DNA from: Tautonia marina
Lineage (GTDB): Bacteria; Planctomycetota; Planctomycetia; Isosphaerales; Isosphaeraceae
DNA: 64,000 bases
NCBI RefSeq assembly: GCF_009177065.1
Contig: NZ_WEZF01000010.1
Location: forward strand, 62,001-126,000
Reading direction: 5' to 3'
The notes under the pieces were generated by a model that was not told the origin of the DNA, searched no databases, and saw only the letters and a list, made by a program, of their open reading frames with translations. Made by a program: the position numbers and the translations under genes. The stretch's first letter is position 1. The number at the start of each line of letters is the position of its first letter. Of this stretch, positions 44,552-53,309 are shown one piece after another.

Positions 44552-47485
44552 TCACCGGTTCAAGAGGTGATGATTAACAGAGTCGAAACCATGATCATCG
44601 ATCGGACGAAGCCATCGCGTCCGTAAATCAGCGACGGACGCATCGATCACCGTCTGGCCAAGCAGGCCTCGAACGGACAAACGGGGCCCGTGCTCCGGGG
44701 CGGCAACGACGGTTCCGAGGCGACCCACAGGCAGTCCCTCGAAACGATCGAGTACCTCGGCAACGTGCTCCGGACGAACTTCAAGCAGAAATCGAGAGGG
44801 GGATTCGGAGAACAGGAGAATCGGATCACTTGCGGCATCATCGAGACAGGGGACATCGCGTACCGAACACTCGGCCCCAAGCGAACCGGCCAGGCACATC
44901 TCGGCGAGGGCAACGGCGAGGCCCCCCTCGCTCAGATCGTGGCAGGCTCGCAGCCACCCGCGAACATTACAGTCGTGAACCGCTCTGAAGATGGCCAGCC
45001 CGAGTTCGGGGTCAACCTGAGGAACCCGACCGCCAGCCTCTCCCAGGTGTTTGAGGAGGGCCGAACCTCCGAGTTCGTTCCGCGTCTGGCCGACAATCAA
45101 CAGGTGGTTTCCTGCGGCCTTCAGGTCCATCGTCAGACACTGACGCACGTCGGGAACCTGGCCGATTGCAGAGATGAGCAGCGTGGGAGGAATTGCAAGA
45201 CTTTCCCCCTCATGCGTGTATTCGTTGTAAAGACTATCCTTCCCAGAAATAAAGGGAGTTCGATACGAAAGCGCTAAATCGTGACACGCCTGCGCAGCCA
45301 GAACGAGTGAGCCAAGCGTTTCGGGCCGTTCTGGGTTACCCCAGCAGAAGTTGTCGAGCAACGCGATCCGATCGGGATCGGCACCGACGGCAACCACATT
45401 TCGAATCGCCTCGTCGATCACACAGCCGGCCATGGCGTAGGGATCGAGATCGCCATACCTTGGGTTCAGGCCGCACCCCACCGCGAGTCCTCGCAGCGAG
45501 CCGCGAACGGGCAAGACCACCGAGGCATTTCCAGGCCCTTCCTCATGTTCGCCGACCAGTGGTTTGATCACGGTTCGGCCTTGCACCTCGTGGTCGTACT
45601 GTCGAACGATCCATTCCTTCGAACAGATCTCCCAGTCATGCAAGAGGGCGAGAAGCTCGGCGGTATACTGGTCTCGCTCCGGAAGCGAGAGAGCGGTCTC
45701 GACTGGAGGAGTGAAGGCCGCCTTGCGCGTGACCTTGGGCCGACCCTCGTGGAGGAAGTGCATCGAGAGATCGCCAACAACCTCTCCGTGATAGCGCAGG
45801 GTTAACCGACCAGTATCCACAAACTGCCCAAGATCGGTGGCCTCGACCCCCTCGGAGGCGCAAAGCGAAACCAACGCGTCGAGATGTTCTGGTGGGACGG
45901 CAAGAACCATCCGCTCCTGAGCCTCGGAAATCCAGATCTCGGTATACGAAAGCCCTTCGTATTTGAGGGGCGCCCGCTCCAGATCGACCTCGGCTCCGAG
46001 TTCCGCCCCCATTTCTCCGACGGCCGAGCTGAATCCGCCCGCTCCACAATCGGTAATCGCGCGATAAAGCCCTTGGGATCGGGCTTGCAGCAGGGCATCG
46101 AGGACCATCTTTTCGGTGATGGCGTTGCCAATCTGCACGGCTCCACCAGAGAGTTGCTCGCTCTCTCCGGTCAATTCAGCCGAACTGAACGTCGCGCCAT
46201 GAATGCCGTCGCGTCCGGTCTTGCCACCAACGGCGACAATTCGATCTCCCGGATTGACGGATTTGAATGCCATTCCTTTTGGGAGAACGCCGACTGTTCC
46301 ACAAAAGACGAGTGGGTTGGCCAGATAGCGTTCGTCCGTGACAACGGCGCCGTTGACGGTCGGGATTCCCATGCGGTTGCCGTAGTCGCGGACCCCGGCA
46401 ACCACCCCTTTGAGGACGCGGCGCGGGTGCAGGACTCCGGTCGGCAAGCCATCGACAGGAGTGTCGGGAGGGGCGACACAGAAAACGTCAGTGTTGCAAA
46501 TCGGTTTCGCGCCGAGCCCCGTTCCCATGGGGTCGCGAATCACACCACCGATGCCGGTATTCGCCCCCCCGTACGGGTCAATCGCAGAGGGGTGATTGTG
46601 CGTCTCGACCTTGAAGCAAACGTCATGCTCGTCGTCGAACCGGATCACTCCGGCGTTGTCCTCGAAGACCGAGACAAGCCAGTCAAGCCCATCCGCTTCT
46701 AGGTCCTTGGTTGCCTTGAAGATGGTCTGCTTGAGCAGATTGTCAATCACCTCGCCTTCGAACTCGACCCGACCTCGGAGGGTTTTATGAGAACAGTGCT
46801 CGCTCCAGGTCTGAGCAAGCGTTTCCAACTCAACGTCGGTCGGCTCGCGCCCAAGTTCAACGAAGTGGGCCTGGATCGCCCGCATCTCGTCGATCGAAAG
46901 GGAGAGTTGTCCCTCTCGACTCACACGCATCAAGGAGTCGTCATCCATGTTCCGTAACGGAACATCGACCCGAGAAAACGTGTAAGGGCTCCCTTGACCC
47001 AAATGATCCAGTGTCAAGGGTCCGACGATCGCCTGTTCGACGGCGTCGTTGGCCAGGACTCGGCGGATCAACGCGTCAAGGGAGTCGGTTGGTCCCTCGA
47101 TCATGTACGTGCGAACGGAGCGGACCTCAGCGACGGCAAGGCCAAGATCCCGAAGAACCGCCCGCGCACTTTCCGCAACCGGATCCGTGACCCCGGGACG
47201 GGGCAGCACGTGAACCAGGGCATTGTCGAAAACGGGACGAGACGTCCCCTTCGGTTCCTCCTGGTTGGAGGAAATCGCGAAGGTCTCGACGATCGGGTCA
47301 GCGAGAACCTGTTCGGCCGCGCGACGGAGATCGGATTCCGAAAGTTCGCCTTCAACGAGAAATCCGCGAGCCGAGCGAATCGTCCAGGAGCCGCCGAGCC
47401 CCAGGTCGGCGGCCTCAGCCGACACCCGACGGCCTTCGGAATCGGCCAGGCCGGGGGCGGGATCGATCTGAAGATGCCAGAGCAT
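44552..47485 (-). CDS. purL: phosphoribosylformylglycinamidine synthase PurL with PurS-like N-terminus
   Basis: The protein has 977 residues. The N-terminal ~170 residues contain two PurS-like segments (for example DNALVHVLPRPGVTDPVAES, then ...VRTYMIEGPTDS), followed by the PurL catalytic core (ETLAQTWSEHCSHKTLRGRV; VETHNHPSAIDPYGGANTGI). The second half has GKDSLYNEYTHEGESLAIPP and HDLSEGGLAVALAEMCLAG. It makes FGAM from FGAR using ATP and ammonia from PurQ. The length lies between small PurL (~740) and the single-chain large enzyme (~1300), because PurS is fused while PurQ is separate. It is followed by the NYN gene and purQ. Confidence 0.95.
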   Translation of the reverse strand: MLWHLQIDPAPGLADSEGRRVSAEAADLGLGGSWTIRSARGFLVEGELSESDLRRAAEQVLADPIVETFAISSNQEEPKGTSRPVFDNALVHVLPRPGVTDPVAESARAVLRDLGLAVAEVRSVRTYMIEGPTDSLDALIRRVLANDAVEQAIVGPLTLDHLGQGSPYTFSRVDVPLRNMDDDSLMRVSREGQLSLSIDEMRAIQAHFVELGREPTDVELETLAQTWSEHCSHKTLRGRVEFEGEVIDNLLKQTIFKATKDLEADGLDWLVSVFEDNAGVIRFDDEHDVCFKVETHNHPSAIDPYGGANTGIGGVIRDPMGTGLGAKPICNTDVFCVAPPDTPVDGLPTGVLHPRRVLKGVVAGVRDYGNRMGIPTVNGAVVTDERYLANPLVFCGTVGVLPKGMAFKSVNPGDRIVAVGGKTGRDGIHGATFSSAELTGESEQLSGGAVQIGNAITEKMVLDALLQARSQGLYRAITDCGAGGFSSAVGEMGAELGAEVDLERAPLKYEGLSYTEIWISEAQERMVLAVPPEHLDALVSLCASEGVEATDLGQFVDTGRLTLRYHGEVVGDLSMHFLHEGRPKVTRKAAFTPPVETALSLPERDQYTAELLALLHDWEICSKEWIVRQYDHEVQGRTVIKPLVGEHEEGPGNASVVLPVRGSLRGLAVGCGLNPRYGDLDPYAMAGCVIDEAIRNVVAVGADPDRIALLDNFCWGNPERPETLGSLVLAAQACHDLALSYRTPFISGKDSLYNEYTHEGESLAIPPTLLISAIGQVPDVRQCLTMDLKAAGNHLLIVGQTRNELGGSALLKHLGEAGGRVPQVDPELGLAIFRAVHDCNVRGWLRACHDLSEGGLAVALAEMCLAGSLGAECSVRDVPCLDDAASDPILLFSESPSRFLLEVRPEHVAEVLDRFEGLPVGRLGTVVAAPEHGPRLSVRGLLGQTVIDASVADLRTRWLRPIDDHGFDSVNHHLLNR

Positions 47486-47739
47486 GTAGACGTTGCAATT
47501 CCAGGTCAGAGTCGTTCAAATCGGCAAACGTTTCGATCGATGACGCTGACTCGGGCGTCGTTCCAAGATCGATTTGCCGCACCAGAGAATCCAAACGCAT
47601 GGCTCGAAACGGTTCATGGAAGGATCCATGCAAACTGAGATCGTGTCCAGGTCGCCGTTTGAAGAGCTTAGGAATTCATCCGAGTATCGGTGAGTCGGAG
47701 TCTGCGCGTCAAGGTCTCAGTGGGGGCGATTCACGACGA

Positions 47740-47774
47740 AAGCCCTCCCGACACGTAATGTGCCGGAGGGCTTC
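47740..47774 (-). terminator. hairpin terminator behind the fasciclin gene
   Basis: AAGCCCTCCCGACAC and GTGCCGGAGGGCTT form a long stem around GTAAT, 40 nt after the fasciclin stop on the minus strand. The T tract is weak. The rest of 47486-47813 holds the 5' flank of purL; no gene is seen. Confidence 0.6.
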
Positions 47775-47813
47775 GCTGATTCGTGATCGAATCTCAGATC
47801 AATTTACTTCAAA

Positions 47814-48296
47814 TCACTCGGAGGGAGGCAGGATGACCGAGTCGATGACGTGAATGACGCCGTTGGAGCATTCGATGTCGGTCTTGACGACCTTGGCCTT
47901 GTCAACCATGACCGTGCTACCAGCGACCGAGATGGTCGCCTTGGCACCGGCGGCCGTATCAACCTTCTTGCCGTCAAGCTTGACGACGTCGGCAGCCATG
48001 ACCTTCCCCGGAACCACGTGGTAGGTCAGAATCTTGACCAGGGTTTCCTTGTTCTCAGGCTTCAAAAGGGTTTCGAGGGTCCCTTCCGGCAATTTGGCGA
48101 AGGCTTCGTCCGTGGGAGCGAAGACCGTGAAAGGTCCTTCGCTGGAGAGGACGTCAACAAGATCGGCGGCCTTGACGGCGGCAACCAGCGTGCTGAAGGC
48201 CTCGTTGCCGGCAGCGGTTTCTACGATGGTCTTGTCCGCAGCGATGGCCGAGGAACCGAGAACCAGCGACAAGGTCAGGGCGGCAAGCATACGCAT
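47814..48296 (-). CDS. secreted fasciclin (FAS1) domain protein
   Basis: This 160-residue protein has a signal peptide ([20 protein letters not shown]) and one FAS1 domain: [20 protein letters not shown], then [20 protein letters not shown], and the YH motif in [11 protein letters not shown]. It closes with [14 protein letters not shown], typical of the family. FAS1 proteins mediate adhesion or act in the cell envelope and matrix. A single gene: a terminator hairpin follows (47740-47774), and an intergenic promoter region (48297-48480) lies upstream. Confidence 0.93.
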   Translation of the reverse strand: MRMLAALTLSLVLGSSAIAADKTIVETAAGNEAFSTLVAAVKAADLVDVLSSEGPFTVFAPTDEAFAKLPEGTLETLLKPENKETLVKILTYHVVPGKVMAADVVKLDGKKVDTAAGAKATISVAGSTVMVDKAKVVKTDIECSNGVIHVIDSVILPPSE

Positions 48297-48480
48297 AGGT
48301 AAAGCTCCGAGTTGTGTTGATGCGGGAACTTGTCTGGATCGCGATCGAGGTTTTATACTCGAATACGTCTCTCACGATCAGCCGACGGTGTTGTAGTCCG
48401 TACCTCGAACCCGTCCAGATTCATGGTCCATTTTTCTCGTTTTTTCTTTCGACTCACCCGTTGCGCAGTGCGCAAGAAAA

Positions 48481-48501
48481 GACCCCACTCAGGGTGGGGT
48501 C
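48481..48501 (-). terminator. intrinsic terminator of the nusA-infB-rbfA-HhH operon
   Basis: Read on the minus strand, GACCCCAC-CCTGA-GTGGGGTC is followed by TTTTCTTG, a perfect 8-bp stem with a T run, 35 nt past the stop of the endonuclease III-like gene. Confidence 0.85.
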
Positions 48502-48535
48502 ATTGACCGCGACTCATGCTTGGAACTCTCCCCGA

Positions 48536-49333
48536 TTACTTGGGGCGAGGGGTGCGTGTGCGAGTCGGCTTCGAAGCGCCTTCGTTGGAAGTGGATGCTC
48601 GACGCCGAGAGCCGGCAGACGATTCATTACTCCCTGCGGTGGGAACCGCTTTGTCAGGGTTGAGTTGCCGCTGACCCGTGGGACACAGCTTCACCAGCAC
48701 GCATTCCGGACAATTTGGGTCAACGGCAACACATGTGTCGTGAGCAAGTTCCTCAAGCAGGTCCACAAACTCGGGACCTCGAGTTTTGGGAACGGCTCGT
48801 TCGAGGGTCGCGCGAATTGACTCAACCGGAGTTTCTTCCTCCGCAAACCCAAGACGGACGAGGCAGCGTCGAATCGGATCGTCGACCGGCATGGCATGAC
48901 CGCCAAGCGCTTGCTGAATGACGGTAGCCAGAACAAAATCCGATTGCATGGCCTCGAACTCCTGAAGCGTCTTGATGGACTCCTTCAGGGGCTTTTTGCC
49001 GAGGTGATCGAGGTCGAACTTGTAGGTCCGCGAGAAAAGCTGACGCAGGAAGCGACGGATGCGCTGAGCTTTCAATTCTGGTTGGGGGAGGCCGTTGAGA
49101 GCATCCTGGATCTCTTCCACGGAACTCACGCGAAGTTCGTTCCAATCAAAAAAAGCGTCTCGAAACCGACTCATTGCCGTGTCGGCTTGCTCGCGAGTCG
49201 TGCTCTCGTGGCAAATGCCGAACAGAACCGCTTCCAGCACCGACATTTTCACCTCGCGCGAGCCGGGCTTGTAGCGCTTGGCCAGCAAGGGCTGAATCTT
49301 GTCGAGCATCTGCGATTTGCTGGGTGCGGCCAT
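48536..49333 (-). CDS. endonuclease III-like HhH-GPD/[4Fe-4S] protein lacking the catalytic lysine
   Basis: The protein has 265 residues. The helical HhH-GPD fold is seen in KMSVLEAVLFGICHESTTRE, then LPQPELKAQRIRRFLRQLFS. The iron-sulfur loop is exact: C-x6-C-x2-C-x5-C in CVAVDPNCPECVLVKLC. The conserved Asp after the HhH is kept (HAMPVDDPIRRCLVRLGF), but the hairpin that normally holds the catalytic Lys (GVGRKTA) is replaced by EAMQSDFVLATVI. It may therefore be a monofunctional glycosylase, or a binding or structural protein. The Ser/Arg-rich C-terminal tail is extra. It lies 53 nt after rbfA and is probably translated in the same operon. Confidence 0.8.
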   Translation of the reverse strand: MAAPSKSQMLDKIQPLLAKRYKPGSREVKMSVLEAVLFGICHESTTREQADTAMSRFRDAFFDWNELRVSSVEEIQDALNGLPQPELKAQRIRRFLRQLFSRTYKFDLDHLGKKPLKESIKTLQEFEAMQSDFVLATVIQQALGGHAMPVDDPIRRCLVRLGFAEEETPVESIRATLERAVPKTRGPEFVDLLEELAHDTCVAVDPNCPECVLVKLCPTGQRQLNPDKAVPTAGSNESSAGSRRRASTSNEGASKPTRTRTPRPK

Positions 49334-49386
49334 GTGTGTGTTCGGGTTCAGTCGAGGAGGAAGAGGAAGATCGTGGTCTGCACGTG

Positions 49387-49833
49387 TCAGTCGGTCGCTG
49401 CCTGGCCTTCGTCACCGGAAGGGTCCTGGAGCGATGAGTCCGCGGGATCGAACTCCGAGTCTTCGGGACGTTCCCCACGGGCAAGGCGGTCGGCGGCGAG
49501 CGTTTCGTCGATCAAACGGGACATGGCGACCGATTTCTTGACCCCTTGATCGAGTTCGAACCGGAGGATCGGGGTGTAGCGTGTCTTTAATCGGGCGGCG
49601 AGCCTCGACTGGAGAAAACCGGCTGCCGATTGGAGCCCTCGAAGCGCGAGCCGTTGCTTGGCTTCGTCTCCCATCACGGAGACGAACACGGTCGCGTGCT
49701 TCAGGTCGGAAGCGACCTCCGCTTCCAGCACGGTGACCCCCTTGACCCGGGGATCAGCCACCTCGAACAGCACGGCCGAGGAGACGACCTCGCGGACGGC
49801 CTCGTTCAGACGCTCAATGCGGTGCGAGGGCAT
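49387..49833 (-). CDS. rbfA: 30S ribosome-binding factor RbfA
   Basis: This 148-residue protein with a KH-like fold matures 16S rRNA in the small subunit. It starts SHRIERLNEAVREVVSSAVL and contains DPRVKGVTVLEAEVASDLKH and the conserved TPILRFELDQGVKKS region. An acidic C-terminal tail (RPEDSEFDPADSS) is longer than usual. It follows infB by 128 nt on the same strand, the standard bacterial order. The cold-adaptation role is known for the family; no regulatory element is evident here. Confidence 0.93.
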   Translation of the reverse strand: MPSHRIERLNEAVREVVSSAVLFEVADPRVKGVTVLEAEVASDLKHATVFVSVMGDEAKQRLALRGLQSAAGFLQSRLAARLKTRYTPILRFELDQGVKKSVAMSRLIDETLAADRLARGERPEDSEFDPADSSLQDPSGDEGQAATD

Positions 49834-49961
49834 GGAAGCAAAACCTCGATCGGACTCGTCAAGAACTCAACGCAAGCCATTACGAACCGTCACGGCCGCT
49901 CCCCGCACGGCTCAATGAAGGACCGAGCGGGGAGCGGCCAAGTGAGAAGCAGCATGGGAAA

Positions 49962-52900
49962 TCAGAGCGTTCGACGAATGACTTCGACCCGATAGGCTTC
50001 AATCACGTCGTCCACCTTGATATCGTCGAACTTGGCGATCTTGATACCACACTCGAAGTTCTCTCGGACTTCTCGAACATCGTCCTTGAAGCGTCGGAGG
50101 GCCTCGATGGCACCCTTGTAGATCTCTCGGCCTTCCCGAATGATACGAGCCTGGCCGTTGCGTTCGATGACTCCCTGGGTCACAAAGCAACCGGCCACCG
50201 TCCCGGCACCGCCCCGAGAAATCTTGAAGACCTGGCGGACAACAGCCCGGCCGAGATGGACCTCCTTGATCTCCGGTTCGAGTCGACCCTCGATGGCCTG
50301 CTTAATCTCGTCGGAAACTTGATAGATGATGTCATATCGACGAATGTCGATCGACTTCTCCTCGGCGAGGGACACGGCCCGATCTTCCGGAGCGACGCGG
50401 AAGCCAATCACGATCGCCTGGCTGGCGTCGGCCAGCATGACGTCGCTTTCGGTAATGCCCCCAACACCCTTGTGGAGAATTCGGACGGGCACCTCATCAT
50501 TCTCAAGCTTCTCAATCTCCTTGAGCAGTGCTTCGAGTGAGCCCTGCACGTCGGCTTTGAGAATGACGTTCAGGCTCTTGATCTTCTGCTCAGCCATCTT
50601 GCTGTAGAGATTCTCCAGCGTGACGGCTTTGGTTTCACCGAGGTTGACCCCTCGCGATCGGGTGCGACGGGTTTCGGCCACCTCGCGAGCCTGACCAATA
50701 TCTTCCAGCACGGCGAACTTCTCGCCGGCGGTCGGTACCGCGTCGAGCCCAGAGATTTCCACCGGGGTCGAAGGTCCGGCTTCCTGAATCGGTTGGCCCT
50801 TGTCGTCAAAGAGGGCTCGGACGCGTCCGAAGCCTTCCCCGCACGCCAGTGCGTCGCCGACCCGCAAGGTACCGTCTTGTACCAGGACGGTGGCGATCAC
50901 GCCGCGGCCTTCGGAAACCTCGGCCTCAAGGCAGGTGCCCGTCGCCGGCCGATCCGGATTGGCCTTGTACTCGTAGACCTCGGCGATCGTGGACAGAGTC
51001 GCCAGCAAGTCATCGACGCCCAGGCCGGAAAGTGCCGAGGTCCGGACCACGGGAACGTCGCCCCCGTATTCCTCGGGAATCAAGCCCTCGGCGCTGATCT
51101 CTCCGAGAATCCGATTGACGTTGGCTTCGACACCAGGCAGATCAATCTTGTTCAGGGCAACGACAATCTGCACGCCGGCGGCCTTGGCGTGGGCAATGGC
51201 CTCCTTGGTCTGAGGCATCACACCGTCATCGGCCGCGACCACGACCACGGCGATGTCCGTGACATTCGCCCCTCGGGCTCGCATGGCCGTGAAGGCTTCG
51301 TGACCAGGGGTATCGACGAAGGTCACCGGGTGCCCGTCGTGATCGACCTGATACGCACCGATATGCTGTGTGATGCCGCCGGTTTCACTGGCCACGACAT
51401 TGGCCTTGCGGACATAGTCCAGCAAGGAGGTTTTCCCGTGGTCAACGTGGCCGAGGATGGTCACGATCGGCGGTCGAGGCTGAAGCTGTTCGGGAGCGGT
51501 TTCAGCGACTCGGGCATCTTCAAGCAGACGATCGAACTCGTCTTCCGCGGTTTCTTCGTGAGCGATCGACAACTCGACGCCGAACTCCATGGCAAGTTCG
51601 ATGGCGGCGTCTTCTTCGAGCGAGGTATTGATCGTCACGAGTTGGCCGGTCAGATCCATCATCCGTCGCATGAGCTGATTGGCTTTAATGCCAATCGCTT
51701 CGGAGAGGGAACGCAAGGTGATGGGGTATTCGATCTCGGCGCTGGTCTTCCGCGGAGCGACGGTGGGCCCTCGGCTCTTGTGGCGCTTCGGACCGCGTCG
51801 ACGACCGCTGTCCTCGTCGCTATCCAGCAACGCCGCGGCAGGAACCGGAGACACCACGCGATCCTTGGCCCGTTCCTGACGAGCCTTTCGCCGTCCGGCA
51901 CGGTCGGCGGCGCCACCGAATCGACCGCCGGGGCCCGCCGGCCCCCCCTTGCCCTTGCGTTCTTCTTCTTCGAAATCGGCCCCGGACTTCCGGGACGGAG
52001 CACCAGGGACACCGCCACGAGCCGTCGGGCCAGTCGGCAGCGGACCCGTTGGCAAGCCTTCCGGACGGGGACCGCGGGGAGCACCAGCGTCTCGACCGGT
52101 CGGAGGAGCGGTCGGAAGCTGCCCTCGCCGCATCATCTCCAGCATTTCTTCGCGGGTAAACCGCTGCTGGGGCTGTACATGCCCCCCGGCGGGAGGCCCA
52201 CCAGCGGGGCGAGGCCCACCAGCGGGACGCTTGGGGGGTCCACCGGGAGGAGCCACCGGAGGCAAGGGGCGTCCACCGCCCGACGCGACCGGAGGCAAGG
52301 GGCGTCCTCCCGGTCGGGGGCCTTCACGCCGTCCCGAAGTGTCGCCCGATTCGCCGGCAGGTCGACGAGGGGGCTGAGCGGCAGCAGGCCGACCGGTCGA
52401 GCCGGGCCGAGTCCCGGCGGGACCGATGTAATCACTCCGATCGAGAGGCCGCGATGGCTGCGGACCTTGGCCAGGGCGGGGACGCTGATCCGGCGCCGGA
52501 CCGGCCGTCGGAGGAGCCGACGGCGTAGGGCCAGCCGGACGAACAGTCGTGCCTCGGGTATGTCCAGCAAGCGGCCCAGCTTGCTTCGAGGCCTGAGAGG
52601 ACGCAGGAGGAGTTTGCGACATAGGGGGGGCTGGACGGGATGCGGGAGGACCCGCGGGCGGGGAAGCGGACGGAGTGGGACGAACGGGAGCCGAGGCCGG
52701 TTCCGGCGCTTGAGCCGAGTCGGCCTGGGCCGGGGCGGGTTTGGTCGGCTGCGGCGGCGTGGATGCCTGAGGCGGAGCCGAATCAAGCGAGTCGGCTGCC
52801 GCAGTCTTGGGAGAGGCAGCGGTCGGGCTGATGACGGGGGCCTCCGCGGTCGGGGTCTTCGGTGCCGATTCCGATTTCGGTTCCGGTGTGGGCCGGGGTG

Positions 52901-53096
52901 GGGTTGGTGCGGCTTGGGGGGCTGGCCCCGAGGTCGATGCGATCATGCGCTGCCGGATCTCATGAGCAACGTCGTCACCGACGCTTGCCAGAGGGCTCGC
53001 TTTGACATCAAGGCCCCATTCCTGAATACGATCGATGAGATCTTGGGCTTTCTCCAGCCCGAGTTCTTTCGCTAACGCGTGGACACGAATCGACAA
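49962..53096 (-). CDS. infB: translation initiation factor IF-2
   Basis: The protein has 1044 residues from a TTG at 53096, which has GGAGGAGGAG immediately upstream (the ATG at 53132 is an alternative). An IF2_N-like start (SIRVHALAKELGLEKAQDLI) is followed by about 450 residues of Pro/Ala/Gly/Arg-rich linker, much longer than in E. coli. The GTPase then has G1 GHVDHGKTSLLDYV, G3 DTPGHEAFT and G4 NKID. The C-terminal domains bind fMet-tRNA. It delivers initiator tRNA to the 30S subunit. The linker is built of GGPP/RPAGG-type repeats and is likely flexible and RNA-binding. Confidence 0.95.
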   Translation of the reverse strand: MSIRVHALAKELGLEKAQDLIDRIQEWGLDVKASPLASVGDDVAHEIRQRMIASTSGPAPQAAPTPPRPTPEPKSESAPKTPTAEAPVISPTAASPKTAAADSLDSAPPQASTPPQPTKPAPAQADSAQAPEPASAPVRPTPSASPPAGPPASRPAPPMSQTPPASSQASKQAGPLAGHTRGTTVRPAGPTPSAPPTAGPAPDQRPRPGQGPQPSRPLDRSDYIGPAGTRPGSTGRPAAAQPPRRPAGESGDTSGRREGPRPGGRPLPPVASGGGRPLPPVAPPGGPPKRPAGGPRPAGGPPAGGHVQPQQRFTREEMLEMMRRGQLPTAPPTGRDAGAPRGPRPEGLPTGPLPTGPTARGGVPGAPSRKSGADFEEEERKGKGGPAGPGGRFGGAADRAGRRKARQERAKDRVVSPVPAAALLDSDEDSGRRRGPKRHKSRGPTVAPRKTSAEIEYPITLRSLSEAIGIKANQLMRRMMDLTGQLVTINTSLEEDAAIELAMEFGVELSIAHEETAEDEFDRLLEDARVAETAPEQLQPRPPIVTILGHVDHGKTSLLDYVRKANVVASETGGITQHIGAYQVDHDGHPVTFVDTPGHEAFTAMRARGANVTDIAVVVVAADDGVMPQTKEAIAHAKAAGVQIVVALNKIDLPGVEANVNRILGEISAEGLIPEEYGGDVPVVRTSALSGLGVDDLLATLSTIAEVYEYKANPDRPATGTCLEAEVSEGRGVIATVLVQDGTLRVGDALACGEGFGRVRALFDDKGQPIQEAGPSTPVEISGLDAVPTAGEKFAVLEDIGQAREVAETRRTRSRGVNLGETKAVTLENLYSKMAEQKIKSLNVILKADVQGSLEALLKEIEKLENDEVPVRILHKGVGGITESDVMLADASQAIVIGFRVAPEDRAVSLAEEKSIDIRRYDIIYQVSDEIKQAIEGRLEPEIKEVHLGRAVVRQVFKISRGGAGTVAGCFVTQGVIERNGQARIIREGREIYKGAIEALRRFKDDVREVRENFECGIKIAKFDDIKVDDVIEAYRVEVIRRTL

Positions 53097-53309
53097 CGGC
53101 TCCTCCTCCTGGCTTGGGACATCCGAGCCCATCGGGATGTCCCGGTCGGTATTGTGGTTTCGACCGACCGGTCGTGCCAGGCCAATTTTCCGGAACCTCC
53201 GGGCCGCATGCTGGCCGGGAGAGCCCGGAACAGGCGGATTAGGAGGAGGGAACGGCAGGGGCGGCGACTCGGCCGGTACGCGGCGGTCTTGGCCGGACCG
53301 TCGCGGGGA

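Noticed and set aside
50793-53075. 760-codon + strand frame opposite infB
   Set aside because: Antisense to the IF-2 GTPase and its Pro/Ala linker; no conserved domain.
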